Source: Cladorhizidae sp. MBARI D1340-BT2
Taxonomy: Eukaryota; Porifera; Demospongiae; Poecilosclerida; Cladorhizidae
Direction of reading: 5' to 3'
Assembly (NCBI GenBank): GCA_028752905.1
Contig: JAQNBH010000014.1
Location: 1,133,231 to 1,197,230, forward strand
Length of the DNA: 64,000 nucleotides
The notes beneath the pieces are model-generated. The model did no database searches, had not been told where the DNA came from, and worked only from the letters and a program-made list of their open reading frames with translations. Position 1 is the stretch's first letter. Each line of letters starts with the position of its first letter. This document shows, piece by piece, positions 23,591 through 34,792 of this stretch. The position numbers and the translations under genes were made by a program.

Positions 23591-23800
23591 ACCCATTCCA
23601 AGCAGTACAACTCATTAACTTAATGTTTGTCAGATATGTAGGTAATAGTTTTATTACAGTACAAGTCATCTTACATCATTTGTACTGCACTGCAGTGCGA
23701 TGGTTCCAAGGGACTCGGCATTTTAAAATCAAATTATCATCGCAGCTAGTTTGCGCGAGCTTGTAACTATGACAACACCAGTGTAGCGAACTGCCTAAAA
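23591..23800 (+). promoter_or_regulatory. Probable TTLL9-like promoter/5' UTR interval
   Basis: Only 210 bp separate the LINE remnant from the TTLL9-like ATG. The interval has no recognised core element; the start context is AAAATGG. Assignment as promoter rests only on position, and the promoter could instead lie within LINE-derived sequence. Confidence 0.3.
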
Positions 23801-25165
23801 ATGGCGACTAAAAAAGAAAGTACAGCGCCTGACAAGACTAATGGAAGCACTGCAGTGAATGTGGCAGTGCACAGAGCTAGGATTAAAGCAAAGCATAGTT
23901 ACCATCAACACAGCAAGGACCTGGGTAGCGAAGACAGACCGGTAAGATACAAAACTTTTCTACACAACACTATCGGAGATGTGCTGAAGGCTAAAGGTTG
24001 GGTGGAGGTCAAAGATGATTCAGACTGGGATTTCTACTGGTGTGACACTAGCTGGATGAGGGAGCACTTTGATCACGTGTACTTGGAAGAGCATCAGAAG
24101 ATTTGCCACTTTCGCAACCATTATGAACTTTCACGCAAAAATCTAATGGCTAAAAATCTTAAGAGATTTAAGAAACAGCTGGCAAAAGAATCCAAGCTAG
24201 AAGCTGTGAAGTGTGAGTTCTTTCCCACAACATACGAACTCCCATCAGAGTATCATATTTTTGTGGAAGAATTTAAGCGCTCTCCAGGAAACATCTGGAT
24301 TATGAAACCTGCTGGTAAGGCCCAGGGAAGAGGCATCTTTCTCTTCAGAAAACTCAAGGACATCATTGACTGGAAGAAAGAAGATTTCTTTCGCCGAGAT
24401 GAGGATAAAAGTGATAAGGAACCTGCAGAAACATATGTAGTTCAGCGCTATATTGAGAAGCCGTATCTTATTGGTGGGAAGAAGTTTGACATTCGTGTGT
24501 ACGTATTGGTCATATCATACATCCCGTTGAAGGTGTGGCTCTATCGCAGTGGTTTTGCACGTTTCTCCAATACTCGGTACTCCCTTGACTCTATCAGTGA
24601 TACATTTGTACACCTCACTAACGTGGCAATACAGAAAACAGCCACAGACTATGATCCAGAGAAAGGCTGCAAATGGTCACTACAACAGTTTCGTTTGTTT
24701 TTGATGGCTAAACATGGTCCAGAGGTGGTGCGGAAATTGTTCCAGCAGATAGATGAGATATTTATCAAGTGCTTGCAGAGTGTGCAGCACATTATCATTA
24801 ATGACAAACATTGCTTCGAGTTGTACGGTTTTGACATTATGTTTGATTCTGACCTGAAGCCTTGGATCATCGAGGTAAATGCTTCCCCCAGCCTCACCGC
24901 TAGTAGCCCCACCGATTATGAGCTCAAGGTCGGTCTGCTAGAAGACATGCTGCACATTGTGGACATGGACGGAAGGCGGACAGGGAACGAGAAGCGTGTG
25001 GGAGGTTTTGATCTGATTTGGGATGATGGTGCTGTAGCTTCTGATGAGATAGGTCTGCGATGTGGTCAACCTCTGACCTTTACCAATAACAGCTACTTGG
25101 GTTGTATCAATAACAGAGAAGAACAGCTGATGGACTTGTTCAAGATGAACCTTCTGCTGAAGTGA
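23801..25165 (+). CDS. TTLL9: Tubulin polyglutamylase TTLL9-like, single exon
   Basis: A complete 454-residue frame matches TTLL9 closely, from the FYWCDTSW and [12 protein letters not shown] segments (residues 78-113) to the C-terminal [10 protein letters not shown] (398-407). The TTL domain runs from about 50 to 390. ATP-grasp features are visible: [17 protein letters not shown] (166-182), [11 protein letters not shown] (227-237), GFARFS (251-256), HLTN (271-274) and [18 protein letters not shown] (348-365). TTLL enzymes of this group add glutamates to tubulin tails of cilia and flagella; the substrate here is inferred from the family. Length fits the vertebrate protein (about 440 aa). The ATG has purine at -3 and G at +4. 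There are no introns, unlike vertebrate TTLL9. A LINE remnant ends about 200 bp upstream. I see no clear AATAAA before the C20 run at 25296. Confidence 0.95.
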   Translation: MATKKESTAPDKTNGSTAVNVAVHRARIKAKHSYHQHSKDLGSEDRPVRYKTFLHNTIGDVLKAKGWVEVKDDSDWDFYWCDTSWMREHFDHVYLEEHQKICHFRNHYELSRKNLMAKNLKRFKKQLAKESKLEAVKCEFFPTTYELPSEYHIFVEEFKRSPGNIWIMKPAGKAQGRGIFLFRKLKDIIDWKKEDFFRRDEDKSDKEPAETYVVQRYIEKPYLIGGKKFDIRVYVLVISYIPLKVWLYRSGFARFSNTRYSLDSISDTFVHLTNVAIQKTATDYDPEKGCKWSLQQFRLFLMAKHGPEVVRKLFQQIDEIFIKCLQSVQHIIINDKHCFELYGFDIMFDSDLKPWIIEVNASPSLTASSPTDYELKVGLLEDMLHIVDMDGRRTGNEKRVGGFDLIWDDGAVASDEIGLRCGQPLTFTNNSYLGCINNREEQLMDLFKMNLLLK

Positions 25166-26107
25166 CTGCTGTATAAGGTCTACCAGTTGTTGTTGGGAGG
25201 GTTTGCATGTTGTTGCTTTTAGAAACACAATATATGTACATTGCAGCACAGGATAATTTCCCCTGGTTATATATTGTGAACATTCTTCTCCCCTTCCCCC
25301 CCCCCCCCCCCCCCCACACACACACACATACAGAGGGAGTGCATGTGTTGAGAAATGTCTCTAGTATTTTAACTAGCTAGTGAGATAAAAAAAAAAAGTA
25401 TTAGCATTATGCAGTTTCATATCTTATCAAGTGAGAGCTGCACACTCAAGCCATCATCATCATCATCAGATCATCACCAATATGACTAGTTTAGCACAGT
25501 CCTCATCGTAGAATCATCATCAGTACATATCCATCAAGATCTGATCACCATCAAGATGGTCTGTTTGAGATGTGTTATTATCACCTGTGGAGGAATCAGC
25601 TCTTGTTCTTGATATATATATCTATACACATATATATATAAATTATACACATATATATATACACACATATATATATACACATATATATATATACATATAT
25701 ATATATACTTCTTAAAGCTGTGGTAGCAGTTACATGCTGCAATACGAATGCAAGACAAAATGTATTTAATTTAAAAAAAATAGGATTGACCTGTCAAATG
25801 ATCAATTTGCCAATGTTGACCACAAACATTTATAGGCTACCTCCCAGTGTTGGATAAGGGGGCTGATTTGGTCACATCTCATGGCTTTATTAGAGTTTGA
25901 TAAAGCTTTAAATACCTCATGTGTGATGCTCACAAGAGTAAGCTTCTGAGAAAACCAAGTGAGTGCCTCTTCATGGTTAAAACGTGTGGTTCAGCTCAGG
26001 TAGACTTGAGCCGCTACAACGGTGTCTGTTGAAGTCGCAGAATGGGCCACTGTATCCAAGCTTTGTGCATGCATGTGTGTGTGTGTGTGTGTTGTGGTGT
26101 GTGTGTG

Positions 26108-26139
<32 letters not shown>

Positions 26140-26600
26140 TGTGTACATACACACATGTCTCTGATTAATTTTCTAGTGTGCTGTGAGGCAAGTCTGAGAA
26201 GCCATCCTGGAAAGCTTAGTTATCTAGGCCTACTTTAGTGAACCAGTTATTCTTGAGAGTTCACTTTTAGATAGATCTAGCTGGAAGCTCTGGTGCTGGA
26301 TGCCCATACTAGAACAAGAACAAAGCAAACTTATAATGCACAGAACTTAAGGTTAGCTTGGAGGAGGCTCCATTCAAAGCCTTTCATTCTGGCTCCATAG
26401 GCATTGTGCTGGTCCAAGTAAAGTTGCATTTGATGCAGTGTCCAAAGTCAGGTGACCCCATTTGTGTTCCCTCGCTACACAAGGAGGGAGATCATTGAAA
26501 GGTGGCCTATTGTCAATGGAAACAAAAATTGAATATGTTGTGGAGAAATGGCCATCTTTGTCAGCACAAACTCTAGTGCTGTTTGCTCTTAAGCCATGCT
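25166..26600. other. TTLL9-like 3' flank with microsatellites
   Basis: There is no gene here. Simple repeats are C20 followed by (AC)n (25296-25330), A11 (about 25386-25396), CAT/ATC runs (25452-25470), alternating TA/ACAC tracts (25611-25708) and mixed GT/CT tracts (26072-26153). The remainder is unique AT-rich sequence. Confidence 0.7.
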
Positions 26601-26929
26601 TGACACTATGCTACTCACACTGATGTGAGATTCCTTCTTCTGGTGAGAGTTCTTACTGGAATAAGCTATGCCCATGTCACCAGCAAACATCCAAGACCTG
26701 TCATGAGCAGTATTACCACAAGAAATTCAACCATATCCTATTTGATCTCAAGGAGAATCCTAAAGGCACCCCCAGTCACTTGCGTAAGGTCAAGGATTGA
26801 ATCAGCCATTCTATCAACAGCTGACTCAACAGTGTCTCTAAACTCAACCCAGGACTGTTTCAGACTTGGCCAATATAGTTGCAGGCCATTACTTACTCAC
26901 CCATGTTTCTGAAGTTAATTCAATCCTAC

Positions 26930-28560
26930 CTAACATGGTTAAACTATCTGGTGTTCTTCTATGTGAATAATGGGAAATCTTTGCTAACCCTCTCCTGATA
27001 GGCTATTTCCAATGCTAAACTAAAAGCAGAAGTTCTAAATAAGGCACTTTATTTCATGTTCAAATCGATCATCCTCTCCTGGAGTACACGTCTGATGGTG
27101 GCATGGAGCACTCCCTCTGGAGTACACGTCTGATGGTGGCATGGAGCACTCCCTCTGGAGTACACGTCTGATGGTGGCATGGAGCACTCCCTCTGGAGTA
27201 CACGTCTGATGGTGTAGCACCATGGAGTACTCCCTCTGGAGTACACGTCTGATGGTGGCATGGAGCACTCCCTCTGGAGTACACGTCTGATGGTGTAGCA
27301 CCATGGAGTACTCCCTTCCCTCTGGAGTACACGTCTGATGGTGTAGCACCATGGAGCACTCCCTCTGGAGCACACGTCTGATGGTGTAGCACCATGGAGC
27401 ACTCCCTCTGGAGCACACGTCCGATGGTGCTCTGGAGTACACGTCTGATGGTGTAGCACCATGGAGCCCTCTGGAGTACACCTCTGATGGTGTAGCACCA
27501 TGGAGTACTCCCTCTGGAGTACACGTCTGATGGAGTAGCACCATGGAGCACTCCCTCTGGAGTACACGTCTGATGGTGGCATGGAGTACTCCCTCTGGAG
27601 TACACGTCTGATGGAGTAGCACCATGGAGCACTCCCTCTGGAGTACACGTCTGATGGTGTAGCACCGAGTACTCCAAAATTATCCAAATTTCTATTGAGA
27701 CAGTTTGCAGTGTCCTACTGTCTAGTAATATCTCAAAGGCCAGTGGGCTTGATGGCATATTAGCCAGTGATGTGCTAATAGTATTACTCCAGTTGCTACA
27801 TCGACTTGTCTCTCTCATGAGGCAACGTCCCATACCGGTGGAAGTTTGTCTGGATATGTTGGTGCCAAAATGCTTCTGAGCTCATGCCTTATTGTCTTAT
27901 TTCTTTTCATCTCTGCAGAGTAATCTTTTGGAGAAACAAATTCAGGTGCTAACCCACTTAAGCTGTAATTCTTTCTTGTCCAAAAATCAAAATGGGTCCT
28001 TCTACCAGGTAGGTAGGTCAGCTACTGGAGATTGGTGAATATTCTTGGCACATAGCATTGGAGAGCTGCAGTGCAGTCTGTGCAATTTTCCTGGGCAAAG
28101 CATTTGACAAAGTCGATCACAGACGCCTTCTAGATAAGCAGAGCAAACTAGATTTGGATTGTTTGTGTTGTATTGGATTTGAAATTACCTCAGAGATAGA
28201 AGGCAACAGGTTGTGGTTGGTGGCAGGCCTCAGAGCTAGCAAAAGTTGTCTCGGGTGTTCCCCAGGGCTCAGTTTTGGGGGCAATATTGTTTCTCGTATA
28301 AATCAATGGGATAGTTGATGTTATCGAAATGGATGCCTGATAACGCTTTTTGCTGGTGACATATTTTTGCACAAAGAGATTCGGTGTCAGAATGACTTTA
28401 TCGCATTTCAGGCAAGCTTAGACAAAGTAATTTCCTGGCAAGAGATGTGTCAGCAGTCCACTGAATAGCTAAGTGTTGAATGATTGTAAACTGAGTTAAA
28501 ATACCCTGCTAATGAGAAATTAAGCTGGTCGCATCACTTTGAAGTGATTTTGATGTGAGC
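26930..28560 (+). pseudogene. Second LINE reverse transcriptase remnant, CR1/L2-like
   Basis: Read in several frames, the + strand gives NAKLKAEVLNKALYFMFKSI (to about 27063), then after a minisatellite SNISKASGLDGILASDVL, NLLEKQIQVLTHLSC, CAIFLGKAFDKVDHRRLLDK (28088 onward), YLRDRRQQVVVGG and VVSGVPQGSVLGPILFL with indels. LFAGDIFLHKEI near 28345 replaces the usual Tyr/Phe-Ala-Asp-Asp box. EKLSWSHHFEVI near 28520 fits the region after the RT. The order and motifs are those of CR1/L2/jockey-type LINEs. Stops, frameshifts and the FAGD change make it inactive. Confidence 0.8.
27074..27667. repeat. 38/43-bp mixed minisatellite inside the LINE
   Basis: Two related unit types alternate irregularly. 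One is 43 bp and contains GATGGTGTAGCACCATGGAG; the other is a 38-bp form lacking five bases of that stretch. Some units are truncated. Both share GTACACGTCTGATGG and ACTCCCTCTGGA. The minus-strand open frames of 196-254 codons here are translations of this repeat. Confidence 0.93.
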
Positions 28561-29413
28561 CTCATCTCTCCTCTACTGACTATGGATCAGTCATCCTTCC
28601 TATATATGCTCCATGCATAGAGAGCTGAAATACATTTGTTTGGCTAATACCTGTTTTTTAAATGGCCTCCATAGTTATAGCATGCTGATGATTTAAAGAG
28701 CTATGTCAGAAAAAACTCTAGCATCTTTTCCTGTCAGTTATTATTAAGCATTTTACTGTGTGAGGCAGAGTTAATTTCTAGTGATGGTCTTGTTCAGTAT
28801 GTGAAGTTGAAGACTATCAACTGCTTCTAGATTATGTGTCTGCCACACTTGAGTGTCTGTTTAGAGTTCGAACTTCTTGATACCAAAAGAAATCTCCAAG
28901 GTTTAGCTAATGCTACACCTTCTTGAAACAAGGACAGATGGAGTGTCAAGCTTTACCTGAGCCTAAGGAAGCTTCTTGTTCATGGAGGATGCAAAGTGCT
29001 AGCAATGAAGGTAAGAAAAAGAACTGTATTATGAAACAGGAATCAGTAACTAGCCATCTTATCTTGTCAGCTAGAGTTAAGGCACGGTACTATAAGGGAC
29101 TTCATCTTCACTAGAAAGAGCCAAGTGTTGTCTGCCGATTTGAATGATGTTGGCAAATTTATGTTGCCTGTGGTTGGAGTTGATAGTTCTTAATAAGCTA
29201 AACCACATCTGGAAGAGCGGTGCGGGTTGGTAATAAAAACTTCTAGCTACCTAATGGCCTATAGACCACATTGCATCTGCATTATCAGTGTTCATGACAA
29301 GTTATTATCCAGCCACAGCAAGAGGTCTCAAATCTTGTGTCCAAGCCCTCATCATGAGCCTCCCCTCTGTCCTCTCAAGTGGGTAGAACTGGTATTACAA
29401 GGTAATGTGTTTG

Positions 29414-29417
<4 letters not shown>
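28561..29417. other. Unique AT-rich sequence, no gene recognised
   Basis: This is probably the decayed tail of the upstream LINE followed by unannotated sequence. A 63-codon frame at 28923-29114 has no recognisable features. Confidence 0.45.

Positions 29418-29451
<34 letters not shown>
29418..29451. repeat. (CA)n microsatellite
   Basis: About 17 CA dinucleotides. Confidence 0.95.
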
Positions 29452-29452
<1 letters not shown>

Positions 29453-30559
29453 CACGCATGCACATGTCTCCTGTTCTGCCAGTGCCGGATGCAGTCATCT
29501 GTTTCCACTAATATAAATCCTAACTGAGCACTCATAGCAAACTACTGGTCAGCTCTAGTGTGCACAGAAACCTTGTTACTTATTCTCTTGAAATGAATAA
29601 TATCACAATTATCTTAGGAGAAAAGAAGGGAAGAAGGGAAGAGGGCTTCACTAACCTTCACTAAAACGTATGTACAAGTATTTCTGTCAGATTTCAAGGA
29701 GGATGATGCCATAAATCACAAATTCTTACCAAAAAATTGTGGTTACAATTTTGGGGCTCCATAAAGTTTGACAGTTCACTGCATGAACTTACTATATAGC
29801 CCCAAAGAGATCTCTCGGTGTGCTCTCTTGTTGTTATAGATAACAATACAAAAAGTTACAGACAGTCAAAGTTGAGGATCTCAAAACCTGCATGCCTGAA
29901 TTCTCTCCAGTGTGGGAACTGCTGCTAAACATTATCATTAGGCACTAAAACGCTCACCCACGCTTGAGCATGTCATCATCATCATCATCATAGTCCTCCT
30001 CATTGTTTTCCATTCTTTCAAAGAAAGCTCTATACCTTTAAAATGATACTGATATGTGTTCACCCTAATATCCTCAAAATGCAAAAAAAATTGGTGCCTG
30101 GAATTACATTATCTGGGGGAATATGTGCCTGAAACTTCCTAGCTGGGTCTGTTTTTAAGCTTCTGTTATGCCCGCTTCTTCTTCTACAAGCAATGTTTGC
30201 GACATTGCATTCTCAAGTCCATGCATCATAACTTATGAAACTATCTGGGACTATAATATTATAATTATGTATGTATGTATATATGGTATGCCTCTCTAAC
30301 TCCAACATATATATAAGGAGTTATATACTAAAACTATATTAAGAGAGGCAACAATACACAATCAGCATTCACATTTCCAGGCTCTCAACTGCCAACCGCC
30401 TGACATGGCACCTTTTAATAACCTATAAAGCCAGCCAGAAGGCATACCCTTATCTGGGCATAAAAATCTTGCCATCAGTCAAGTACAACAAAGAATAAAT
30501 GAAGGTACTGATGGGGAAAAAAATATTTTTAAAAACAATAATAAAACAACTAACCAATT
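29452..30559. other. Unique AT-rich sequence with a small inverted repeat
   Basis: No gene is recognised. Near 30289-30350 a GCCTCTCTAA / TTAAGAGAGGC inverted pair encloses about 40 AT-rich bases, with an inner AACTCC/GGAGTT pair. This could be a small foldback or MITE remnant. A CATCATCATCATCAT tract is at about 29973-29990. Confidence 0.45.
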
Positions 30560-33500
30560 TTTCATTAGAGTGATACAATAAGTTGGCTGTCCATGCTTGC
30601 AGAGCCTCCCATTGCCCACCACTAACTAAATAGCTGACTAATATTATATTCATTAGAGTGATACAATAAGTTGGCTGTCCATGCTTGCAGAGCCTCCCAT
30701 TGCCCACCACTAACTAAATAGCTGACTAATATTATATTCATTAGAGTGATGCAATAAGTTGGCTGTCCATGCTTGCAGAGCCTCTCATTGCCCACCACTA
30801 ACTAAATAGCCGACTAATATTATATTCATTAGAGTGATACAATAAGTTGGCTGTCCATGCTTGCAGAGCATCTCATTGCCCACCACTAACTAAATAGCTG
30901 ACTAATATTATATTCATTAGAGTGATGCAATAAGTTGGCCGTCCATGCTTGCAGAGCCTCTCATTGCCCACCACTAACTAAATAGCTGACTAATATTATA
31001 TTCATTAGAGTGATACAATAAGTTGGCCATCCATGCTTGCAGAGCCTCTCATTGCTCATGACTAACTAAATAGTTGACTAATATTATATTCATTAGAGTG
31101 ATACAATAAGTTGGCCATCCATGCTTGCAGAGCCTCTCATTGCTCACGACTAACTAAATAGCTGACTAATATTATATTCATTAGAGTGATACAATAAGTT
31201 GGCCATCCATGCTTGCAGAGCCTCTCATTGCTCACGACTAACTAAATAGCTGACTAATATTATATTCATTAGAGTGATACAATAAGTTGGCTGTCCATGC
31301 TTGCAGAGCCTCCCATTGCCCACCACTAACTAAATAGCTGACTAATATTAATATTATATTCATTAGAGTGATACAATAAGTTGGCTTGCAGAGCCTCTCA
31401 TTGCCCACCACTAACTAAATAGCTGACTAGTATTATATTCATTAGAGTGATACAATAAGTTGGCTTGCAGAGCCTCTCATTGCCCACTAACTAAATAGCT
31501 GACTAATATTATATTCATTAGAGTGATACAATAAGTTGGCTGTCCATGCTTGCAGAGCCTCCCATTGCCCACCACTAACTAAATAGCTGACTAATATTAT
31601 ATTCATTAGAGTGATACAATAAGTTGGCTTGCAGAGCCTCTCATTGCCCACCACTAACTAAATAGCTGACTAATATTATATTTATTAGAGTGATACAATA
31701 AGTTGGCTGTCCATGCTTTGCAGAGCCTCCCATTGCCCACCACTAACTAAATAGTGACTAATATTATATTCATTAGAGTGATACAATAAGTTGGTCGTCC
31801 ATGCTTGCAGAGCCTCTCATTGCCCACCACTAACTAAATAGCTGACTAATATTATATTCATTAGAGTGATGCAATAAGTTGGCTGTCCATGCTTGCAGAG
31901 CCTCCCATTGCCCACCACTAACTAAATAGCTGACTAATATTATATTCATTAGACTGATGCAATAAGTTGGCTGTCCATGCTTGCAGAGCCTCCCATTGCC
32001 CACCACTAACTAAATACTGACTAATATTATATTCATTAGAGTGATACAATAAGTTGGCTGTCCATGCTTGCAGAGTCTCTCATTGCACACCACTAACTAA
32101 ATAGCTGACTAATATTATATTCATTAGAGTGATACAATAAGTTGGCTGTCCATGCTTGCAGAGCCTCTCATTGCTCACCACTAACTAAATAGCTGACTAA
32201 TATTATATTCATTAGAGTGATACAATAAGTTGGCTGTCCATGCTTGCAGAGCCTCCCATTGCCCACCACTAACTAAATAGCTGACTAATATTATATTCAT
32301 TAGAGTGATGCAATAAGTTGGTCGTCCATGCTTGCAGAGCCTCTCATTGCCCACCACTAACTAAATAGCTGACTAATATTATATTCATTAGAGTGATGCA
32401 ATAAGTTGGTCGTCCATGCTTGCAGAGTCTCTCATTGCCCACCACTAACTAAATAGCTGACTAATATTATATTCATTAGAGTGATGCAATAAGTTGGCTG
32501 TCCATGCTTGCAGAGCCTCCCATTGCCCACCACTAACTAAATAGCTGACTAATATTAGAGTGATACAATAAGTTGGCCATCCATGCTTGCAGAGCCTCCC
32601 ATTGCCCACCACTTACTAAATAGCTGACTAATATTATATTCATTAGAGTGATGCAATAAGTTGGCCATCCATGCTTGCAGAGCCTCCCATTGCCCACCAC
32701 TAACTAAATAGCTGACTAATATTATATTCATTAGAGTGATGCAATAAGTTGGCCATCCATGCTTGCAGAGCCTCCCATTGCCCACCACTAACTAAATAGC
32801 TGACTAATATTATATTCATTAGAGTGATACAATAAGTTGGCTGTCCATGCTTGCAGAGCCTCCCATTGCCCACCACTAACTAAATAGCTGACTAATATTA
32901 TATTCATTAGAGTGATACAATAAGTTAGCCGTCCATGCTTGCAGAGCCTCCCATTGCCCACCACTAACTAAATAGCTGACTAATATTATATTCATTAGAG
33001 TGATGCAATAAGTTGGCTGTGCATGCTTGCAGAGCCTCCCATTGCCCACCACTAACTAAATAGCTGACTAATATTATATTCATTAGAGTGATGCAATAAG
33101 TTGGCTGTCCATGCTTGCAGAGCCTCTCGTTGCACACCACTAACTAAATAGCTGACTAATATTATATTCATTAGAGTGATGCAATAAGTTGGTCGTCCAT
33201 GCTTGCAGAGCCTCTCATTGCCCACCACTAACTAAATAGCTGACTAATATTATATTCATTAGAGTGATGCAATAAGTTGGTCATCCATGCTTGCAGAGCC
33301 TCTCATTGCCCACCACTAACTAAATAGCTGACTAATATTAAGTGATACAATAAGTTCGTCGTCCATGCTTCCAGAGCCTCCCATTGCCCACCACTAACTA
33401 AATAGCTGACTAATATTATATTCAGTGATACAATAAGTTGGCCGTCCATGCTTGCAGAGCCTCCCATTGCCCACCACTAACTAAATAGCTGACTAATATT

Positions 33501-33730
33501 ATATTCATTAGAGTGATGCAATAAGTTGGCCGCCCATGCTTGCAGAGCCTCTCATTGCCCACCACTAACTAAATAGCTGACTAATATTATATTCATTAGA
33601 GTGATACAATAAGTTGGCCATCCATGCTTGCAGAGCCTCCCATTGCCCACCACTAACTAAATAGCTGACTAATATTATATTCATTAGAGTGATACAATAA
33701 GTTGGCCATCCATGCTTGCAGAGCCTCCCG
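30560..33730. repeat. 88-bp minisatellite, ~36 copies
   Basis: The unit is 88 bp, measured between successive CATTAGAGTGAT motifs at 30651 and 30739. It contains GCTTGCAGAGCCTCCCATTG and ACTAACTAAATAGCTGACTA. Several units carry internal deletions (near 31380, 31450, 31625, 32555 and 33340), so this array tolerates indels, unlike the 36-bp array. It joins the next array with no spacer. Confidence 0.96.
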
Positions 33731-34525
33731 TCTATTGCAAGACTGGCTGCAGTAATTGTCTCCTGCAAGACTGGCTGCAGTAATTGTCTACGGCAAGACT
33801 GGCTGCAGTAATTGTCTCCTGCATGACTGGCTGCAGTAATTGTCTATGGCAAGACTGGCTGCAGTAATTGCCTCCTGCAAGACTGGCTGCAGTAATTGTC
33901 TCCTGCAAGACTGGCTGCAGTAATTGTCTATGGCAAGACTGGCTGCAGTAATTGTCTCCTGCAAGACTGGCTGCAGTAATTGTCTATTGCAAGACTGGCT
34001 GCAGTAATTGTCTCCTGCAAGACTGGCTGCAGTAACTGTCTATGGCAAGACTGGCTGCAGTAATTGTCTCCTGCAAGACTGGCTGCAGTAACTGTCTCCT
34101 GCAAGACTGGCTGCAGTAATTGTCTATTGCAAGACTGGCTGCAGTAACTGTCTCCTGCAAGACTGGCTGCAGTAATTGTCTCTTGCAAGACTGGCTGCAG
34201 TAACTGTCTCCTGCAAGACTGGCTGCAGTAACTGTCTCCTGCAAGACTGGCTGTAGTAACTGTCTCCTGCAAGACTGGCTGCAGTAATTGTCTCCTGCAA
34301 GACTGGCTGCAGTAATTGTCTCCTGCAAGACTTGCTGCAGTAATTGTCTCTTGCAAGACTGGCTGCAGTAACTGTCTCCTGCAAGACTGGCTGCAGTAAC
34401 TGTCTCCTGCAAGACTGGCTGTAGTAACTGTCTCCTGCAAGATTGGCTGCAGCAATTGTCTCTTGCAAGACTGGCTGCAGAGTAAGTGTCTCCTGCAAGA
34501 CTAGCTGCAGTAATTATATTGCAAG
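33731..34525. repeat. 28-bp minisatellite, ~28 copies
   Basis: A 28-bp unit containing GCAAGACTGGCTGCAGTAAT, usually with a PstI-type CTGCAG palindrome. Unit variants alternate CTCCTGC with CTATTGC, CTATGGC and CTCTTGC. It ends about 270 bp upstream of the RNASEH2A start codon, so it lies in or next to that gene's 5' region. Confidence 0.96.
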
Positions 34526-34792
34526 ACTGTACATGATTTTGAATAGCAGTGACATAAAGATTAAAGATTTGTTTTTTTTGGCAGGTCAGTTCAGACAACA
34601 CTATGAAACTCTCATACAATTAAGTCTGTTCAAAATGTTCTCTCTGAACCAAATCTTTGTGGCTAGCTATTAAAAACATCTCTTGTGAGAAGGAGAGTGG
34701 AAAGGTTTCTGGAATTCAGGTCTGGCTGAATAGAACAATGATGGTTCTTATCAGGTATTAGTTATCCGGTAAAGGATCGTCCTCATTGCAAT
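34526..34792 (+). promoter_or_regulatory. RNASEH2A 5' flank / probable promoter
   Basis: A 267-bp interval of unique sequence between the 28-bp array and the RNASEH2A ATG. No TATA box or initiator is convincing. The start-codon context CAATATGG has A at -3 and G at +4. The promoter assignment is positional only. Confidence 0.35.

Noticed and set aside
27035..27833. Three overlapping minus-strand frames of 196-254 codons
   Set aside because: They are translations of the 38/43-bp minisatellite; adjoining LINE motifs read on the + strand.
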